DNA of 64,000 nucleotides from MFD01213-c1 sp963704405 (lineage in GTDB: Bacteria > Planctomycetota > Phycisphaerae > Tepidisphaerales > Tepidisphaeraceae), in assembly GCA_963704405.1 (NCBI GenBank), contig OY969903.1:2976001-3040000 (forward strand). Direction: 5' to 3'. This document shows, piece by piece, positions 30,803 to 39,673 of this stretch. Position 1 is the first letter of the stretch. The number at the start of each line of letters is the position of its first letter. Below the pieces are notes generated by a model. That model had not been told where the DNA came from and did no database searches. It saw only the letters and a program-made list of their open reading frames with translations. Position numbers and translations under genes: made by a program.

Positions 30803-32623
30803 ATGCCAGCAATCACACAGCTCGACAAAGTGCTCGATACTTCCCTCAGCGAGGGACACGGTACGATCACGATCCGCGTGGTAGTGCTTGACAAAACTAT
30901 GGCATCCGGCGCCGCGCCGAAAGCCAGCGATGCCCCACCAGTCGATGCGGAGCCTGACGAGGTTCTACCGGACACTGACAAGCGGCCAGTCTCAACCTTC
31001 ATGGAAGAACCGAAGCGCGGCAAGCAATGCTGTGTTTTTCTCATAAACGGGCAGCGCCAGCATGCATGGGATAATACCTTCATCGTGCGCGATCTTGACC
31101 TCAAATATATTCGCAACCGAATGATTGTGGTGGTGGATTGCGATGGGCTCAAGCCGGAGGCGATCGCGGAACTGATGCGCGGACACCGCCTTCAGTTTTA
31201 CGAAGGTACGGTTTTCTTCGCCTTGGAGCAGCGCGTCATCGCCACTCTGAAAGGCGATCCGGACCTCCGGCGCATCGAAGAGGAAGCCGAGGAAGAGATT
31301 TCCAGCCTTGATGCTGGCGACGAAGCCGTCAAACATGCGCTCGATCAACTCATCGAAGCGCATCACGACGCCGCTGCGCACGTTGATTTCGGTCAGAAGG
31401 AGGCAGGGGAAGAGAGTCGTCTCGATGCAACTGGCGGGAAGATTATTCAGCAGCAGCCAGTCGTGATCGATGCTGACCAGCCCATTGGTAAGGATGCGAC
31501 CGAACCGGTGCTTCAGCTTCGACCGGAGATCACAACCATTCGCTTGAAGCCCAACGAAACGCGCAAATGCGTCATTGCGTCGCGACCGGACGCCGCATGG
31601 ACGAGCGTCGAATCGCTTGGCGTGACATTCGATCCGCCGGTCAAGGAACTCAACGTCACGCGCACCGCCCAGGTGTCCGGTGAAGAGATTGCACTCAAAT
31701 TCGTCCAACCCACCGATTTCGACGACGACGAATATCCAATCGAGACCGTAATGCGCTGTACCTCGATGTTCAAGGGCCATCCCGAAGCCCGCATCCTAGA
31801 GCGCCGTGTCGTCATCACTCCCGGCAAGAAGAAGCAGTCAAAGCCCATCGTCCTGAAGGACGACCCGACCTATATACGGGTTGCAAGCCGACAACCAATT
31901 AAGCTTGTCATCGGAGGCCCAGACCTGCACGTCAAAATCAAGTGGGACGGCAAAGATGAATTGCTGGCCGGGAACCCACCGCTGTGGGCAATTAAGATCA
32001 ATTGCGAATCGCCGTCTGTTGAACCCCAATCATTCCCGACGCATCCAAACGGCGGACGCTTTGAACTGCTCATCCAAGCCACGCCAGGACTCGCTGCTGG
32101 CGAACAACTCAAGTTCGATGTCGAGGCGGTTGGCCCTGGCAAGACTCTCTCCACCGCTTTCCTTGTCGATGTCGTTGAGCCACCCACCGCGCGCAAGGTT
32201 ACGGACAAAACACCAGGCGGCGGGCAGCGCAGGCCACCCTACGAGCTGAAGTACGTCAAACGTGAGAATTGGGACAGTCCGACTTGTTGGGCACAGCCGT
32301 GGACCGGCGTCGATCCAGGATCATTCGACGCTCCCACCGCCAAGTCGCCACTGTTCATCTACATCAACCAGGATACCGACCTTCTAACGACGTACCGCGA
32401 CTCTCTGCTCGCCAAAAAGCTGGCCGAGAACACGATCCAGCAGCGCATTAACAAATACACGGCACACGTCGCCTTTCACCTTTACCAGATGTACGAGAAC
32501 AAAAAGCGCCGTGATGCTGATCCCGGTTATGCAAAAGACAGCGCCCAGGACGATGACGCGATCATGCGCGACGAAATTCATCGCGTGGCACGGACACTCA
32601 TCAAGCTGATGGACGTGACTTAA
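30803..32623 (+). CDS. Partner of the GHKL ATPase, transducer-like and beta-rich
   Basis: A 606-aa acidic protein. The N-terminal part contains CCVFLINGQRQHAWDNTFIV and RMIVVVDCDGLKPEAIAELM, which resembles the S5-like transducer segment that normally follows a GHKL core. Then come an acidic linker, a middle region of repeated beta strands (two segments around IRLKPNETRKCVI and YIRVASRQPIKLV that look like Ig-like modules) and a C-terminal helical domain (YRDSLLAKKLAENTIQQRIN). I read it as the second half of a split MORC-like machine. No nuclease motif is evident. Confidence 0.6.
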   Translation: MPAITQLDKVLDTSLSEGHGTITIRVVVLDKTMASGAAPKASDAPPVDAEPDEVLPDTDKRPVSTFMEEPKRGKQCCVFLINGQRQHAWDNTFIVRDLDLKYIRNRMIVVVDCDGLKPEAIAELMRGHRLQFYEGTVFFALEQRVIATLKGDPDLRRIEEEAEEEISSLDAGDEAVKHALDQLIEAHHDAAAHVDFGQKEAGEESRLDATGGKIIQQQPVVIDADQPIGKDATEPVLQLRPEITTIRLKPNETRKCVIASRPDAAWTSVESLGVTFDPPVKELNVTRTAQVSGEEIALKFVQPTDFDDDEYPIETVMRCTSMFKGHPEARILERRVVITPGKKKQSKPIVLKDDPTYIRVASRQPIKLVIGGPDLHVKIKWDGKDELLAGNPPLWAIKINCESPSVEPQSFPTHPNGGRFELLIQATPGLAAGEQLKFDVEAVGPGKTLSTAFLVDVVEPPTARKVTDKTPGGGQRRPPYELKYVKRENWDSPTCWAQPWTGVDPGSFDAPTAKSPLFIYINQDTDLLTTYRDSLLAKKLAENTIQQRINKYTAHVAFHLYQMYENKKRRDADPGYAKDSAQDDDAIMRDEIHRVARTLIKLMDVT

Positions 32624-33825
32624 ATGGCGCGATGGATCAGCACGACTTCGTTAGAGGAGTGAGTCTTGCCGCGCAGTGTCGCATGCCACTTGCGATGAGG
32701 TACCTGCCTCCAAATTCGATTATCAGCGCCGATAGGTGCTTCGGCAAATCCCGCTGTTTGCATATTCTCTAGGTAGCGCGGAAGCTGTTCATCCGGACGG
32801 TTGAATGCCACCATTTGAATAACGTATCCGCCATCTTGCATGACGCGGCGGATGGCATGCAGAGTCTTCAGTGACGTGCGAAAATAATTATCGGCAGCAG
32901 ACTGTCGCCGATCACCAAAGTTATAGAACGACGCGCCCTCGCCGTCATTGCATCCTGCGATCCAGTATGGAGCTGGCGTTTCACGTCGGCCATCTACTTG
33001 CCAACGATGATAGAGCACATGTACACCTGGATAAGGCGGGCTTGTGATGACCAGAGCCGCTCGTCGCTTGTCTTCCAGAAACAGCGGCACTTGATCCAAT
33101 TCGGCGGCATCGCCATTAAATATCGTCGCTCGCCCGCCAGACTGTTCGATCCGATCAGCAAATATCTCCGATGCTCCCAGCATTTCTTCGGTCGTACTCG
33201 CCAGCTTACGCCTGAAGTCAGACAGCGGCGTATGACGCTCTCGGCCGTCCAAGGCCCATTGACTTACTCGGAGGACGACGCACCGTGCGAAGTCCTGGGC
33301 GTTCCGCGTCGGTAAATCGGCAATAGCCGAAAGAGCAACGGCGACTGCCTTCTTTATGAAGCGAGCTTTGACTAGCGATAGGTTTTTCGTCTTGTCAACA
33401 TCGATGAACGCGACAAGTTCATCAGCGGACCGGCCGTAGGTAAACCCAGGCACATCTTCCACCGCCCATCGCCTAATCATGCGACTTTCGGTGAGCGTCA
33501 GACTTGTAGTTTTGACTTTGGTGATGAATGCTGCAAGCGAATTTAAGTCATTGCCGACAACGTGGCGACCGGCAACAACTCCTTCGACGACGGCGGTCCC
33601 TCCCCCCATGTACGGGTCCAGAACTAGGTCTCCTGGTTTAGAGAAACAAGCAATAGCGGCAGCAGCAAAACGGGGCGAGAATCGCGCTGGATAACGATAG
33701 AAGTTATGTGTCCAGCCCGTCACCGGCTTACGGTCTTTAGCTGCCTCGGCCAAAACCGAAAAAGCTTCGGCTGATATTTCGTCGGCCTGGTCTAAGGGAA
33801 CATGACTTCCGTGTCGTGTACTCAT
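32620..33825 (-). CDS. DNA methyltransferase (TSPPY type)
   Basis: The 401-aa protein has the SAM-binding motif LDPYMGGGTAVVEG (about residue 68) and the catalytic TSPPYPGVHVLYH (about residue 260), which mark an amino-methyltransferase of the N4-cytosine/N6-adenine group; this motif order is that of the beta class. It converges on the GHKL operon and their ends overlap by 4 bp. It probably protects host DNA from the linked system. A frameshifted ribbon-helix-helix gene lies immediately upstream on the same strand. Confidence 0.85.
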   Translation of the reverse strand: MSTRHGSHVPLDQADEISAEAFSVLAEAAKDRKPVTGWTHNFYRYPARFSPRFAAAAIACFSKPGDLVLDPYMGGGTAVVEGVVAGRHVVGNDLNSLAAFITKVKTTSLTLTESRMIRRWAVEDVPGFTYGRSADELVAFIDVDKTKNLSLVKARFIKKAVAVALSAIADLPTRNAQDFARCVVLRVSQWALDGRERHTPLSDFRRKLASTTEEMLGASEIFADRIEQSGGRATIFNGDAAELDQVPLFLEDKRRAALVITSPPYPGVHVLYHRWQVDGRRETPAPYWIAGCNDGEGASFYNFGDRRQSAADNYFRTSLKTLHAIRRVMQDGGYVIQMVAFNRPDEQLPRYLENMQTAGFAEAPIGADNRIWRQVPHRKWHATLRGKTHSSNEVVLIHRAI

Positions 33826-33853
33826 TTGCTATTCCAATTATCGGCGGTTTATC

Positions 33854-34062
33854 TCATCCATGCGTAGGCCGTTCCATGCGACGGGTTGACGGCTGGTTGG
33901 TCACGTTCGCAGCGAGATACTCATCGAGCGCCCAGCGGACCACAGTGGCAGCCGATGTTCGGCGCTCTGCGCGATTGCTGCAACCTGGCGCCTTTGATCG
34001 TCACCCAATGTGATCGTCAATCGCTCAGATTTCCCCGGATGATCGTTTTCAGTTTGCTTCAT
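33854..34062 (-). pseudogene. Ribbon-helix-helix protein gene with frameshift
   Basis: From ATG 34062 the frame reads MKQTENDHPGKSERLTITLG DDQRRQVAAIA, and after about 33990 the sense continues in another frame as RTSAATVVRWALDEYLAAN to a stop at 33854. Joined, they form a typical ribbon-helix-helix protein of about 70 aa (RLTITLG strand, then two helices). It lies 28 bp upstream of the methyltransferase gene on the same strand and could have been its regulator. Confidence 0.55.
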
Positions 34063-34658
34063 CAGACCTCACCACTGCGATGAATATCTCATCAGTATGA
34101 TGTAGCCACCTTCGAAAATCAACGCTTTTTTTATGTCGTTCCAGAACGCCCAACCGTAAAATGCTGCTCCAGCGAATAGACGTCCAAACTTGGCCGAGAT
34201 GACTTACTTACCCGATTTCACCATCATGCTTCTGAAAACCCCTTTAGAATTCGTTATTGGGCTATGTCCGTGCCAAGGTTGAGGCCTTTATACTGCCAAG
34301 CAGTCTTCTCTCCACGCGGTAAAGCGGTGCTGATTTGGTTGAAACACCCCATCGCTTCCTGAGTGTTATCCACAGAATAGACGGTCATTCACGGGTCAGC
34401 AGCGGTTCTCCCCAAGATGCTCGTGCCGCCGCCGTCGCCAGCGTACCTTGCGGCGCGCTCCGCCGTCGGCCCGGAAAAGAAGCTGTTTTAAGTATAAGAA
34501 AGAGGAACCCATTAACCGATTGAATTTCCTCAAACCGAAACGTCAATTTCAGTCGGTCAACCGTCACGATCGGTCGGTGAAGCGTCAAAATCTGCTTGCG
34601 CCTTTGTCGTTTAACTGCCATACCTCTGTCTGTTAAGTGACAAATTTGGAGGATGAAA
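34063..34658. other. Intergenic region upstream of the replication gene
   Basis: About 600 bp without a supported gene. The right half has repeated CGTCA and CGGTC words (34540-34590), such as GTCAATTTCAGTCGGTCAACC, which might be small iterons near an origin. A GGAGG ribosome site at 34648-34652 serves the next gene. Confidence 0.35.
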
Positions 34659-35267
34659 ATGACGGTTGAGCGCCAGATTGTTGAGATTCCCGAGAACCAG
34701 ATCTCCACGAAGCGGGGATTCCCGGTTTACCGCACCAATCCAAGTGTGCCGGCAACGAATGGTCTGCCGACACGGACGAAGCGCATCAACGTGCCTGGCG
34801 GCCGTGGTTCCGTCCTCATTGACAACTCCACCGGCGAATTGAAGGGTATCGGGGGAATGGGATTCTGGTGGGAAGAGGAAGTCGATACCACCCGCTTCGT
34901 CAAGCTGTTCCTCGACGGCATCAAACAAGCCGCTGGACTTTCCAAGACCGGCATCCAGGTCTTCGAACTCGTCTACCACGAAATGCGGGCCAATCCCGGC
35001 AAGGATGAAATCAAACTCAATCAGTATGTGGCCAAGGATCACGGCATCAGCGACCGCACCTATCAGCGCGGCGTGCGGGAATTACTCGAAAAGCAATTTC
35101 TCTACCGCAGCCCGAGCGATGGCGTGTTCTTCGTCAACATCCGCTTCATGTTCAACGGCGACCGCCTCGCCTTCGTCAAATCCTATCACCTGAAGGATGC
35201 GAGCCGTCAGCAGGAATTGCCGCTGATGGATGTCACGCCCCTCCCCGTTCCTGCCGATTCAGAATAG
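34659..35267 (+). CDS. RepL-like plasmid replication / winged-helix protein
   Basis: A protein of about 202 aa. The central part reads GFWWEEEVDTTRFVKLFLDG and SKTGIQVFELVYHEMRANPG, then ISDRTYQRGVRELLEKQFLY and GVFFVNIRFMFNGDRLAFVK. This is a winged-helix layout seen in RepL-type replication proteins, where a segment after the helix-turn-helix ends in the FxNxxxMFNGDR pattern. The ATG at 34659 is preferred over 34653 because GGAGG is six bases before it. It lies beside the parA partner gene and a palindromic origin-like region, so a replication or copy-control role in the excised element is plausible. Confidence 0.65.
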   Translation: MTVERQIVEIPENQISTKRGFPVYRTNPSVPATNGLPTRTKRINVPGGRGSVLIDNSTGELKGIGGMGFWWEEEVDTTRFVKLFLDGIKQAAGLSKTGIQVFELVYHEMRANPGKDEIKLNQYVAKDHGISDRTYQRGVRELLEKQFLYRSPSDGVFFVNIRFMFNGDRLAFVKSYHLKDASRQQELPLMDVTPLPVPADSE

Positions 35268-35270
35268 ATT

Positions 35271-35570
35271 TCAGCGGATGTATCCGTTATCCCGAAGCCA
35301 GGGTTCGATGGCCTGCTCCAAAATGTCCTGAAGCGTGTTGGGTTCAACCTTGTTGAGCTGCCGCTCCAGGGATGCGCGTTTCAAGGCATCGGCGTATTCA
35401 GCGCGAATCCTCGTGCTGATCGGCACGCGTGCAAACGGTGACGCCGCCCGCTGTTCGTTGGCCGGCGTCGCCTTGGTGCCATGCACAAACTCCCGCTCCA
35501 GCTTCGGGTCAATCACCGGCGCCGGGGTTGTGGGTTTGAGTCCCTCGATAAGTGGTCTGCGTTCTGCCAT
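35271..35570 (-). CDS. Small partner of ParA (predicted DNA-binding)
   Basis: A 99-aa protein starting MAERRPLIEGLKPTTPAPVI with a long disordered N-terminus and a C-terminal part (VPISTRIRAEYADALKRASL, ERQLNKVEPNTLQDILEQAI) that looks like a ribbon-helix-helix. ATG at 35570 with GAAGGGGA upstream. It follows parA directly (ends and starts 11 bp apart) on the same strand, as the small centromere-binding partner usually does in type Ib partition. Confidence 0.65.
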   Translation of the reverse strand: MAERRPLIEGLKPTTPAPVIDPKLEREFVHGTKATPANEQRAASPFARVPISTRIRAEYADALKRASLERQLNKVEPNTLQDILEQAIEPWLRDNGYIR

Positions 35571-35581
35571 TGTCCCCTTCC

Positions 35582-36247
35582 CTATTTCGCCGCGGTTTGA
35601 CGAATGACGCGGCGCTTCGCCGCTTCGGGCAGAATCTCCCGGAAGATCTGATCCACTTCCTCGGCGGCTTCCCGGGCACGCGATCCCATATTCCACACAA
35701 CTGCCCCCTGCCCTGGCGCATCGGCATAAATCTGGCGCAGGATCATGGGCCGCGATGCCAGCGGCAGGTTGAGCGCCGCCGCTGCATCCCGCATGTCTTG
35801 GGTGAGTCGATAATTCTTGCCCACCATGCTGAGCACGATAATGGCCTTGGGCAAACCCGCCCGAATGTCCTGGGACACCCGCAGTACCTCCGTCGCCTTG
35901 GCAAGCGCCCTCACCTCCAGCATCGACGCCTTGCAGGGCACGATGGCCAGATCAGCGCGAAGCAATAGCGCCCGGCTGGTTTCGGTCTGGCTGCCGGGTC
36001 CATCGGCGATCACGAAGTCGGTATCGGCGTTGAGGCTCGGAAGTTCATTCAGGATTACGTCGGGACTGTCGAGGCGAACGGCTTTCACCTCCGGCACCGC
36101 CTCGCGAATCCATTCCGAACTACTCTGCTGTGTGTCGCAATCGGCAAGGGTCACGCGGTGGCCCTGCTCGTGCAGCCATGCTGCCAGATGCACGGCGAAC
36201 GTCGATTTACCCACGCCCCCTTTGGAATTTGCGACCACGATGATCAT
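35582..36247 (-). CDS. parA: ParA-family partition ATPase
   Basis: The 221-aa protein has the deviant Walker A motif IIVVANSKGGVGKST at its N-terminus, VTLADCDTQQSSSEW (Walker A') and VIADGPGSQTETSR (Walker B), which define small ParA proteins of type Ib partition systems. It would segregate the element's circular form. Directly upstream lies a 350-bp stretch very rich in CATG palindromes, a good candidate for the centromere or the origin. The downstream gene is the probable DNA-binding partner. Confidence 0.9.
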   Translation of the reverse strand: MIIVVANSKGGVGKSTFAVHLAAWLHEQGHRVTLADCDTQQSSSEWIREAVPEVKAVRLDSPDVILNELPSLNADTDFVIADGPGSQTETSRALLLRADLAIVPCKASMLEVRALAKATEVLRVSQDIRAGLPKAIIVLSMVGKNYRLTQDMRDAAAALNLPLASRPMILRQIYADAPGQGAVVWNMGSRAREAAEEVDQIFREILPEAAKRRVIRQTAAK

Positions 36248-36600
36248 GCTTTACTGATAGCATGCCTGCCTGCATGAGCGCAAGCAGTATTTCATGATGG
36301 CAATCAAGCCGGTCATCATGCAAGCGTGCATGTTGGCTTTCTGGCTTACATGCCATCACGCAATCCTGATGTCATGCAGACATGTTCACAAAAAATCAAT
36401 CCAGACTGCATGAAAGAAAGTCTGATTGATTTCATTCAAGCTGGCATGTCGGAATGACAACATGCATGTTGTCATGCAATCTGGCCATCTGGCAATCCAG
36501 CATGCTGGCTGGCATTGATTTTCCCGGGGAAAAGACATCCTAAGCCACGCTTAGGGGAGATGTCTGACAAACAATATTGCAAGCCAGCATGATTGCATGC
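36245..36600. repeat. CATG-rich palindromic region, candidate parS/origin
   Basis: I count 17 CATG tetramers in 356 bp, where one or two would be expected. Many lie in GCATGC or TGCATG contexts. A perfect 20-bp palindrome TGACAACATGCATGTTGTCA is at 36455-36474. The region lies just upstream of parA and contains no convincing gene. A partition centromere or an iteron-like origin is inferred. Confidence 0.65.
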
Positions 36601-36706
36601 GCAATTGCCATTGGCTCCCGTGCAGGTGGTGTCGGCGATGATTTCGGCGTCAGTGTCGGCGTTGGACAGTGCCTGGAGCGTCGGCGTCCGCGGGGAGGGG
36701 AGGCCG

Positions 36707-36874
36707 TCAGAGCATCCCGCCCTTGAACGTGAAATTCCGCATCTGTCGCTGGCGTTCGCTCTCCGCCATCGCATCGCGTTCTGCCCAGGCCTGGCGAATG
36801 ACTTCCCGCTGGATGATCTCGGTGTCATCGAGCTGGGTGTATTCATAGAAAGAGGGGTCTACTGGCGGTTGCAT
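36707..36874 (-). CDS. Small charged protein, 55 aa
   Basis: A short frame from ATG 36874 (AAGGAC ribosome site in front) reads MQPPVDPSFYEYTQLDDTEI and then a Glu/Arg-rich helix ending RNFTFKGGML. The clean ribosome site, amphipathic helix and fitting position between the palindromic region and the next minus-strand gene support it as real. Function unknown. Confidence 0.5.
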   Translation of the reverse strand: MQPPVDPSFYEYTQLDDTEIIQREVIRQAWAERDAMAESERQRQMRNFTFKGGML

Positions 36875-36935
36875 TTGTCGTCCTTATATATGGACGATCA
36901 AATCTACGGCCTTCATTGTAGTCGCGCAAGAGGGG

Positions 36936-37892
36936 TCAGCGACTGCGTCGTTTTCCGCTGTCGAGCGATGCCTGACGAAGAATATAAGCCCGGAGCTGGT
37001 CGGCGGCATGCTGGCCGAAGTCCTCGGCGTAGGCGGCAATGCCGGCGTCGAATTGCTCCTGCAAAGCTTCCTTGCCGGCCATCGGACCCGAGCGAATGGC
37101 ATCGTACAGGTCGATCAACTTCTCGGCGTGCTGCTCGGTGATTTCGCGGATCTCACGGGTGCCCGGCCTGACGGGTTTACCATCTTCCCCCTGGCCGAAA
37201 TGTCCGGCGGAAACGGCAGAGGGCAGGGGACGCGGTACCGGAAGCCTCGCGATGATGCGAGCCGGCCGATGATGCCGAGCGTGCTTTGGTTCCGCATGCG
37301 GAGGTTCATCTGTTTCGGCAACCGCCATTTTAACGGGCAGAGAAGCGGGCTTCGTCTCGCCGATCACCTCGACGCCCGCATGCCACGCCCGCACAGCCTT
37401 ATCGAGCGCGCTTGCGGATTCATCGCCGAAAGCGTCGGAGTAAACGCCCAGCAGGTTCGCATACCATTGTTCCAGGCGGGCAGGCTCAGTCTGGAAAAAC
37501 TTCTGCAACCGTTCCTTGGCTTTCTGGAGCATTGGCGCTTTGTTGTTGCGTGGGTCCACTCCGCGGCGCCTGGCATCCAGCACAGTATCCAGGTCGCGCA
37601 GCGTCGCCAGCATTTCGCGGGCATGTTCCTCGTGAATACCGCGGATGTTCTCCGGGTGCAGATCCTCGGCGGTGACAGTGCCGGCCTCGATAGCCTGTTC
37701 GGTCGGCTCCGGGAAGCTCGTGCGAAAATCCCATTTGAGTTTGAGTATCAGGCCGTCAGACGAAACCGACGGCGGGATCGCCGGCCTGTCCCTTTCCGCT
37801 TTCAGCGGCGGCGGCGAAGCGGGTCCGCCGTTCCAGTCAATCTGGAGCTGATGCGGATCAAATCCCCGCCCGCCGCGCCAGCGGCCTGTCAC
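36936..37892 (-). CDS. Helical protein of unknown function
   Basis: A protein of about 318 aa, mostly helical and charged (LHPENIRGIHEEHAREMLAT, LQKAKERLQKFFQTEPARLE), with a Pro/His-rich linker (EPKHARHHRPARIIARLPVP) and a second helical part (IREITEQHAEKLIDLYDAIR). I chose the GTG at 37892 because it overlaps the upstream stop as GTGA; an ATG at 37979 would overlap the upstream gene by 91 nt. No family recognised. It is the second gene of a two-gene unit in the plasmid-like backbone. Confidence 0.6.
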   Translation of the reverse strand: MTGRWRGGRGFDPHQLQIDWNGGPASPPPLKAERDRPAIPPSVSSDGLILKLKWDFRTSFPEPTEQAIEAGTVTAEDLHPENIRGIHEEHAREMLATLRDLDTVLDARRRGVDPRNNKAPMLQKAKERLQKFFQTEPARLEQWYANLLGVYSDAFGDESASALDKAVRAWHAGVEVIGETKPASLPVKMAVAETDEPPHAEPKHARHHRPARIIARLPVPRPLPSAVSAGHFGQGEDGKPVRPGTREIREITEQHAEKLIDLYDAIRSGPMAGKEALQEQFDAGIAAYAEDFGQHAADQLRAYILRQASLDSGKRRSR

Positions 37893-38305
37893 CGGCTCAT
37901 GCCCTGGGATGTGCCAGCAAACTGCCCGGCCAATTCCTCGGAGAGTTTCCGGGTGTCGGGATTGGCTGGAATCGTCCACGCCTTTTCGTTGGCGCGGTAA
38001 GTGAAGCCATTGTCTTTCAGCGCCGCCAGTACCTCCGCGCCAGGTTTTTCCTTAAACATGAAAATTCGCTGTTTGAAGCGGCGATTCTCGCCCATCTCAA
38101 AACTCGGCGTGGAAACAATCGCTTTGTACGGATCGCCCCAGTTCTTGGCGTTTGGATTGTCAGGCATGATGATTTTCCCGTCATCATCAACCGGCGGGCC
38201 GTCAATATATTCAGGACGCTTCATCGGTTCGGCCACCGCGGTAGCTGCGGCGACAGTGGATTGATCGTGTGCGGCCTCCCGGGCCGCGTTCTTTTTGCGT
38301 GGCAT
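37889..38305 (-). CDS. Backbone protein of unknown function
   Basis: A 138-aa protein with a basic, Ala-rich start (MPRKKNAAREAAHD) and a C-terminal domain containing NPNAKNWGDPYKAIVSTPSF, RRFKQRIFMFKEKPGAEVLA and NGFTYRANEKAWTIPAN. The last part looks like a small alpha-beta domain in which a hydrophobic strand is followed by a Trp-Thr-Ile motif, as I recall from conjugative plasmids. A GGGGG ribosome site precedes the ATG. Translation is coupled to the next gene. Confidence 0.6.
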   Translation of the reverse strand: MPRKKNAAREAAHDQSTVAAATAVAEPMKRPEYIDGPPVDDDGKIIMPDNPNAKNWGDPYKAIVSTPSFEMGENRRFKQRIFMFKEKPGAEVLAALKDNGFTYRANEKAWTIPANPDTRKLSEELAGQFAGTSQGMSR

Positions 38306-38401
38306 AATTTCCCCCTGCGATGTGGTCCATCCGGCTAAGCGCCGAACGGTCTAGAAATGGTGCCACAAAAAGGTTGAAAAAGAGTAAACGGGAAACAAAA
38401 A

Positions 38402-38422
38402 ACGCCGGCATCGCGCCGGCGT
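38402..38422 (-). terminator. Intrinsic terminator of ardC
   Basis: ACGCCGGC and GCCGGCGT form an 8-bp stem with a 5-nt loop, followed on the minus strand by TTTTTTG. It lies 28 bp after the ardC stop codon. Confidence 0.8.
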
Positions 38423-38449
38423 CTGGGAAACCCAATATGTTTCAATGGA

Positions 38450-39328
38450 TTATTCGATGGGTCCGCGTTCACCGCGAATCCAGTCTGCGGCACGCTGAGC
38501 CTGACCGGCGGCGGAAATCACCAGCTTCTTATCCGCCTTGATCTGTTTCAGCCAGCCAGCAAGGTAGGCGGCCTGATTTTCAATCACGGTCGGCCGAATC
38601 CCAGCATAAGAGCAAAGGAAGGCGGCGGAACATTCGGCAACCAATTCCTCCTTGCCGTAGTCAGAAGATCCGAACGGTTTGGGCTCGGTGTCGAGTTTCC
38701 GATCCAGTCGCGAGCTATGCCCGGTCGAATGGGAAAGCTCGTGAAACAGTGTTGAATAATATTCCTCAACCGATGCAAACCGGGTTTTCTCCGGCATGTG
38801 AACCGTGTCGGTCGCGGGACGATAAAACGCCTGCTGTCCGCCGTCATGCCCGACGACAGGCCCACCAACATAACTGGCCGCGAGCTGCTCCGCCGATTCA
38901 ATGGGTTTGAAGTCCAGCGGTTCAAACTTCACCGCGTCGGGAATCTCCACGCCTTCAATCTGCTCGGCATTGAATACATTGTAGTAACGAAGAACCGGAA
39001 TCTTTGCCGGCTGCCCAGTATCCTTGTCGGTCGTCTCATACTGCTTCCAGAAGACGACCATTGAAGACTTCTCGCCCTTCTTCACATTTCCGCCGCGATC
39101 CTTCGCCTGGTTGAAGGTCATCCAGTAGGAAGAACCATATCCCTTTGCAAAAGCGGTGAACGCCAGCAGGAAGACATTCACGCCGCGGTACTGCTTACCG
39201 GTGTTCATGTTCCTGGGATGCCCGGCCTTGGAACGTCCAAGGATTGGTGAACGCCAGGGGACCACGCCTGATTCCAGCATGGCGACAATTTGGTCGGTGA
39301 CGGTTTGATAGAGATCGAAAGATGACAT
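38450..39328 (-). CDS. ardC: ArdC-type antirestriction protein
   Basis: The 292-aa protein has the ArdC layout: an N-terminal ssDNA-binding domain (YQTVTDQIVAMLESGVVPWR, NMNTGKQYRGVNVFLL, WMTFNQAKDRGGNVKKGEKS) and a C-terminal zincin domain with LFHELSHSTGHSSRLDR (HExxH, about residue 195) and KEELVAECSAAFL. ArdC protects incoming single-stranded plasmid DNA from restriction in the recipient and is typical of conjugative backbones. I chose ATG 39328 because AGGAG lies in front. It is notable beside the type I system 30 kb away in the same window. Confidence 0.9.
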   Translation of the reverse strand: MSSFDLYQTVTDQIVAMLESGVVPWRSPILGRSKAGHPRNMNTGKQYRGVNVFLLAFTAFAKGYGSSYWMTFNQAKDRGGNVKKGEKSSMVVFWKQYETTDKDTGQPAKIPVLRYYNVFNAEQIEGVEIPDAVKFEPLDFKPIESAEQLAASYVGGPVVGHDGGQQAFYRPATDTVHMPEKTRFASVEEYYSTLFHELSHSTGHSSRLDRKLDTEPKPFGSSDYGKEELVAECSAAFLCSYAGIRPTVIENQAAYLAGWLKQIKADKKLVISAAGQAQRAADWIRGERGPIE

Positions 39329-39423
39329 AACGCACTCCTCGCAAAAAACGGCTGGAGGTCTCCGGGACTGTGGCGACACACCACAACCCCCGCCTCAGCC
39401 TTCATGTGAGGAAGGCACGGGAG

Positions 39424-39500
39424 CGACCGGGCGCAGCGGTCAAGGAGGAACCGTCGGCAGAAGAGGCTCCATGTACGCATGGAGTAGTTCCTTGACGGCG
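39424..39500. ncRNA. Possible structured RNA upstream of ardC
   Basis: TCAAGG-AGG-AAC (39440-39451) pairs with GTTCCTTGA (39487-39495), leaving a 3-nt bulge. Inside it CTCCATG and CATGGAG form a perfect 7-bp stem around a TACG tetraloop, and GACC/GGTC forms a small flanking stem. It lies about 110-170 bp upstream of ardC in a 500-bp stretch without genes. This is a structural guess from base pairing only; it could equally be a regulatory hairpin of the ardC leader. Confidence 0.35.
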
Positions 39501-39673
39501 AGCACCAGTCGCTAAACTGAAAGTCCTCAAGTCTGAAAAGGGGATTGAGGTCTTTCGCTGCCCAGCCTTTGGCTGAATGCCAATTTGGGAAGTGGAGCGC
39601 TGAGTCGGCGAAGAAGTCAGTTGCCCACGCAATCACGGCATGCGTGTCAGCGGTGAACTTTTGGTGCAGCATG

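Noticed and set aside
36245..36600. CRISPR array
   Set aside because: The repeated CATG words are short, irregularly spaced and palindromic, with no constant repeat-spacer unit. No cas genes are seen in the window.
36472..36846. 124-aa minus-strand frame across the CATG-rich region
   Set aside because: Composition looks non-coding and it overlaps the better-supported 55-aa gene at 36707-36874 in another frame.
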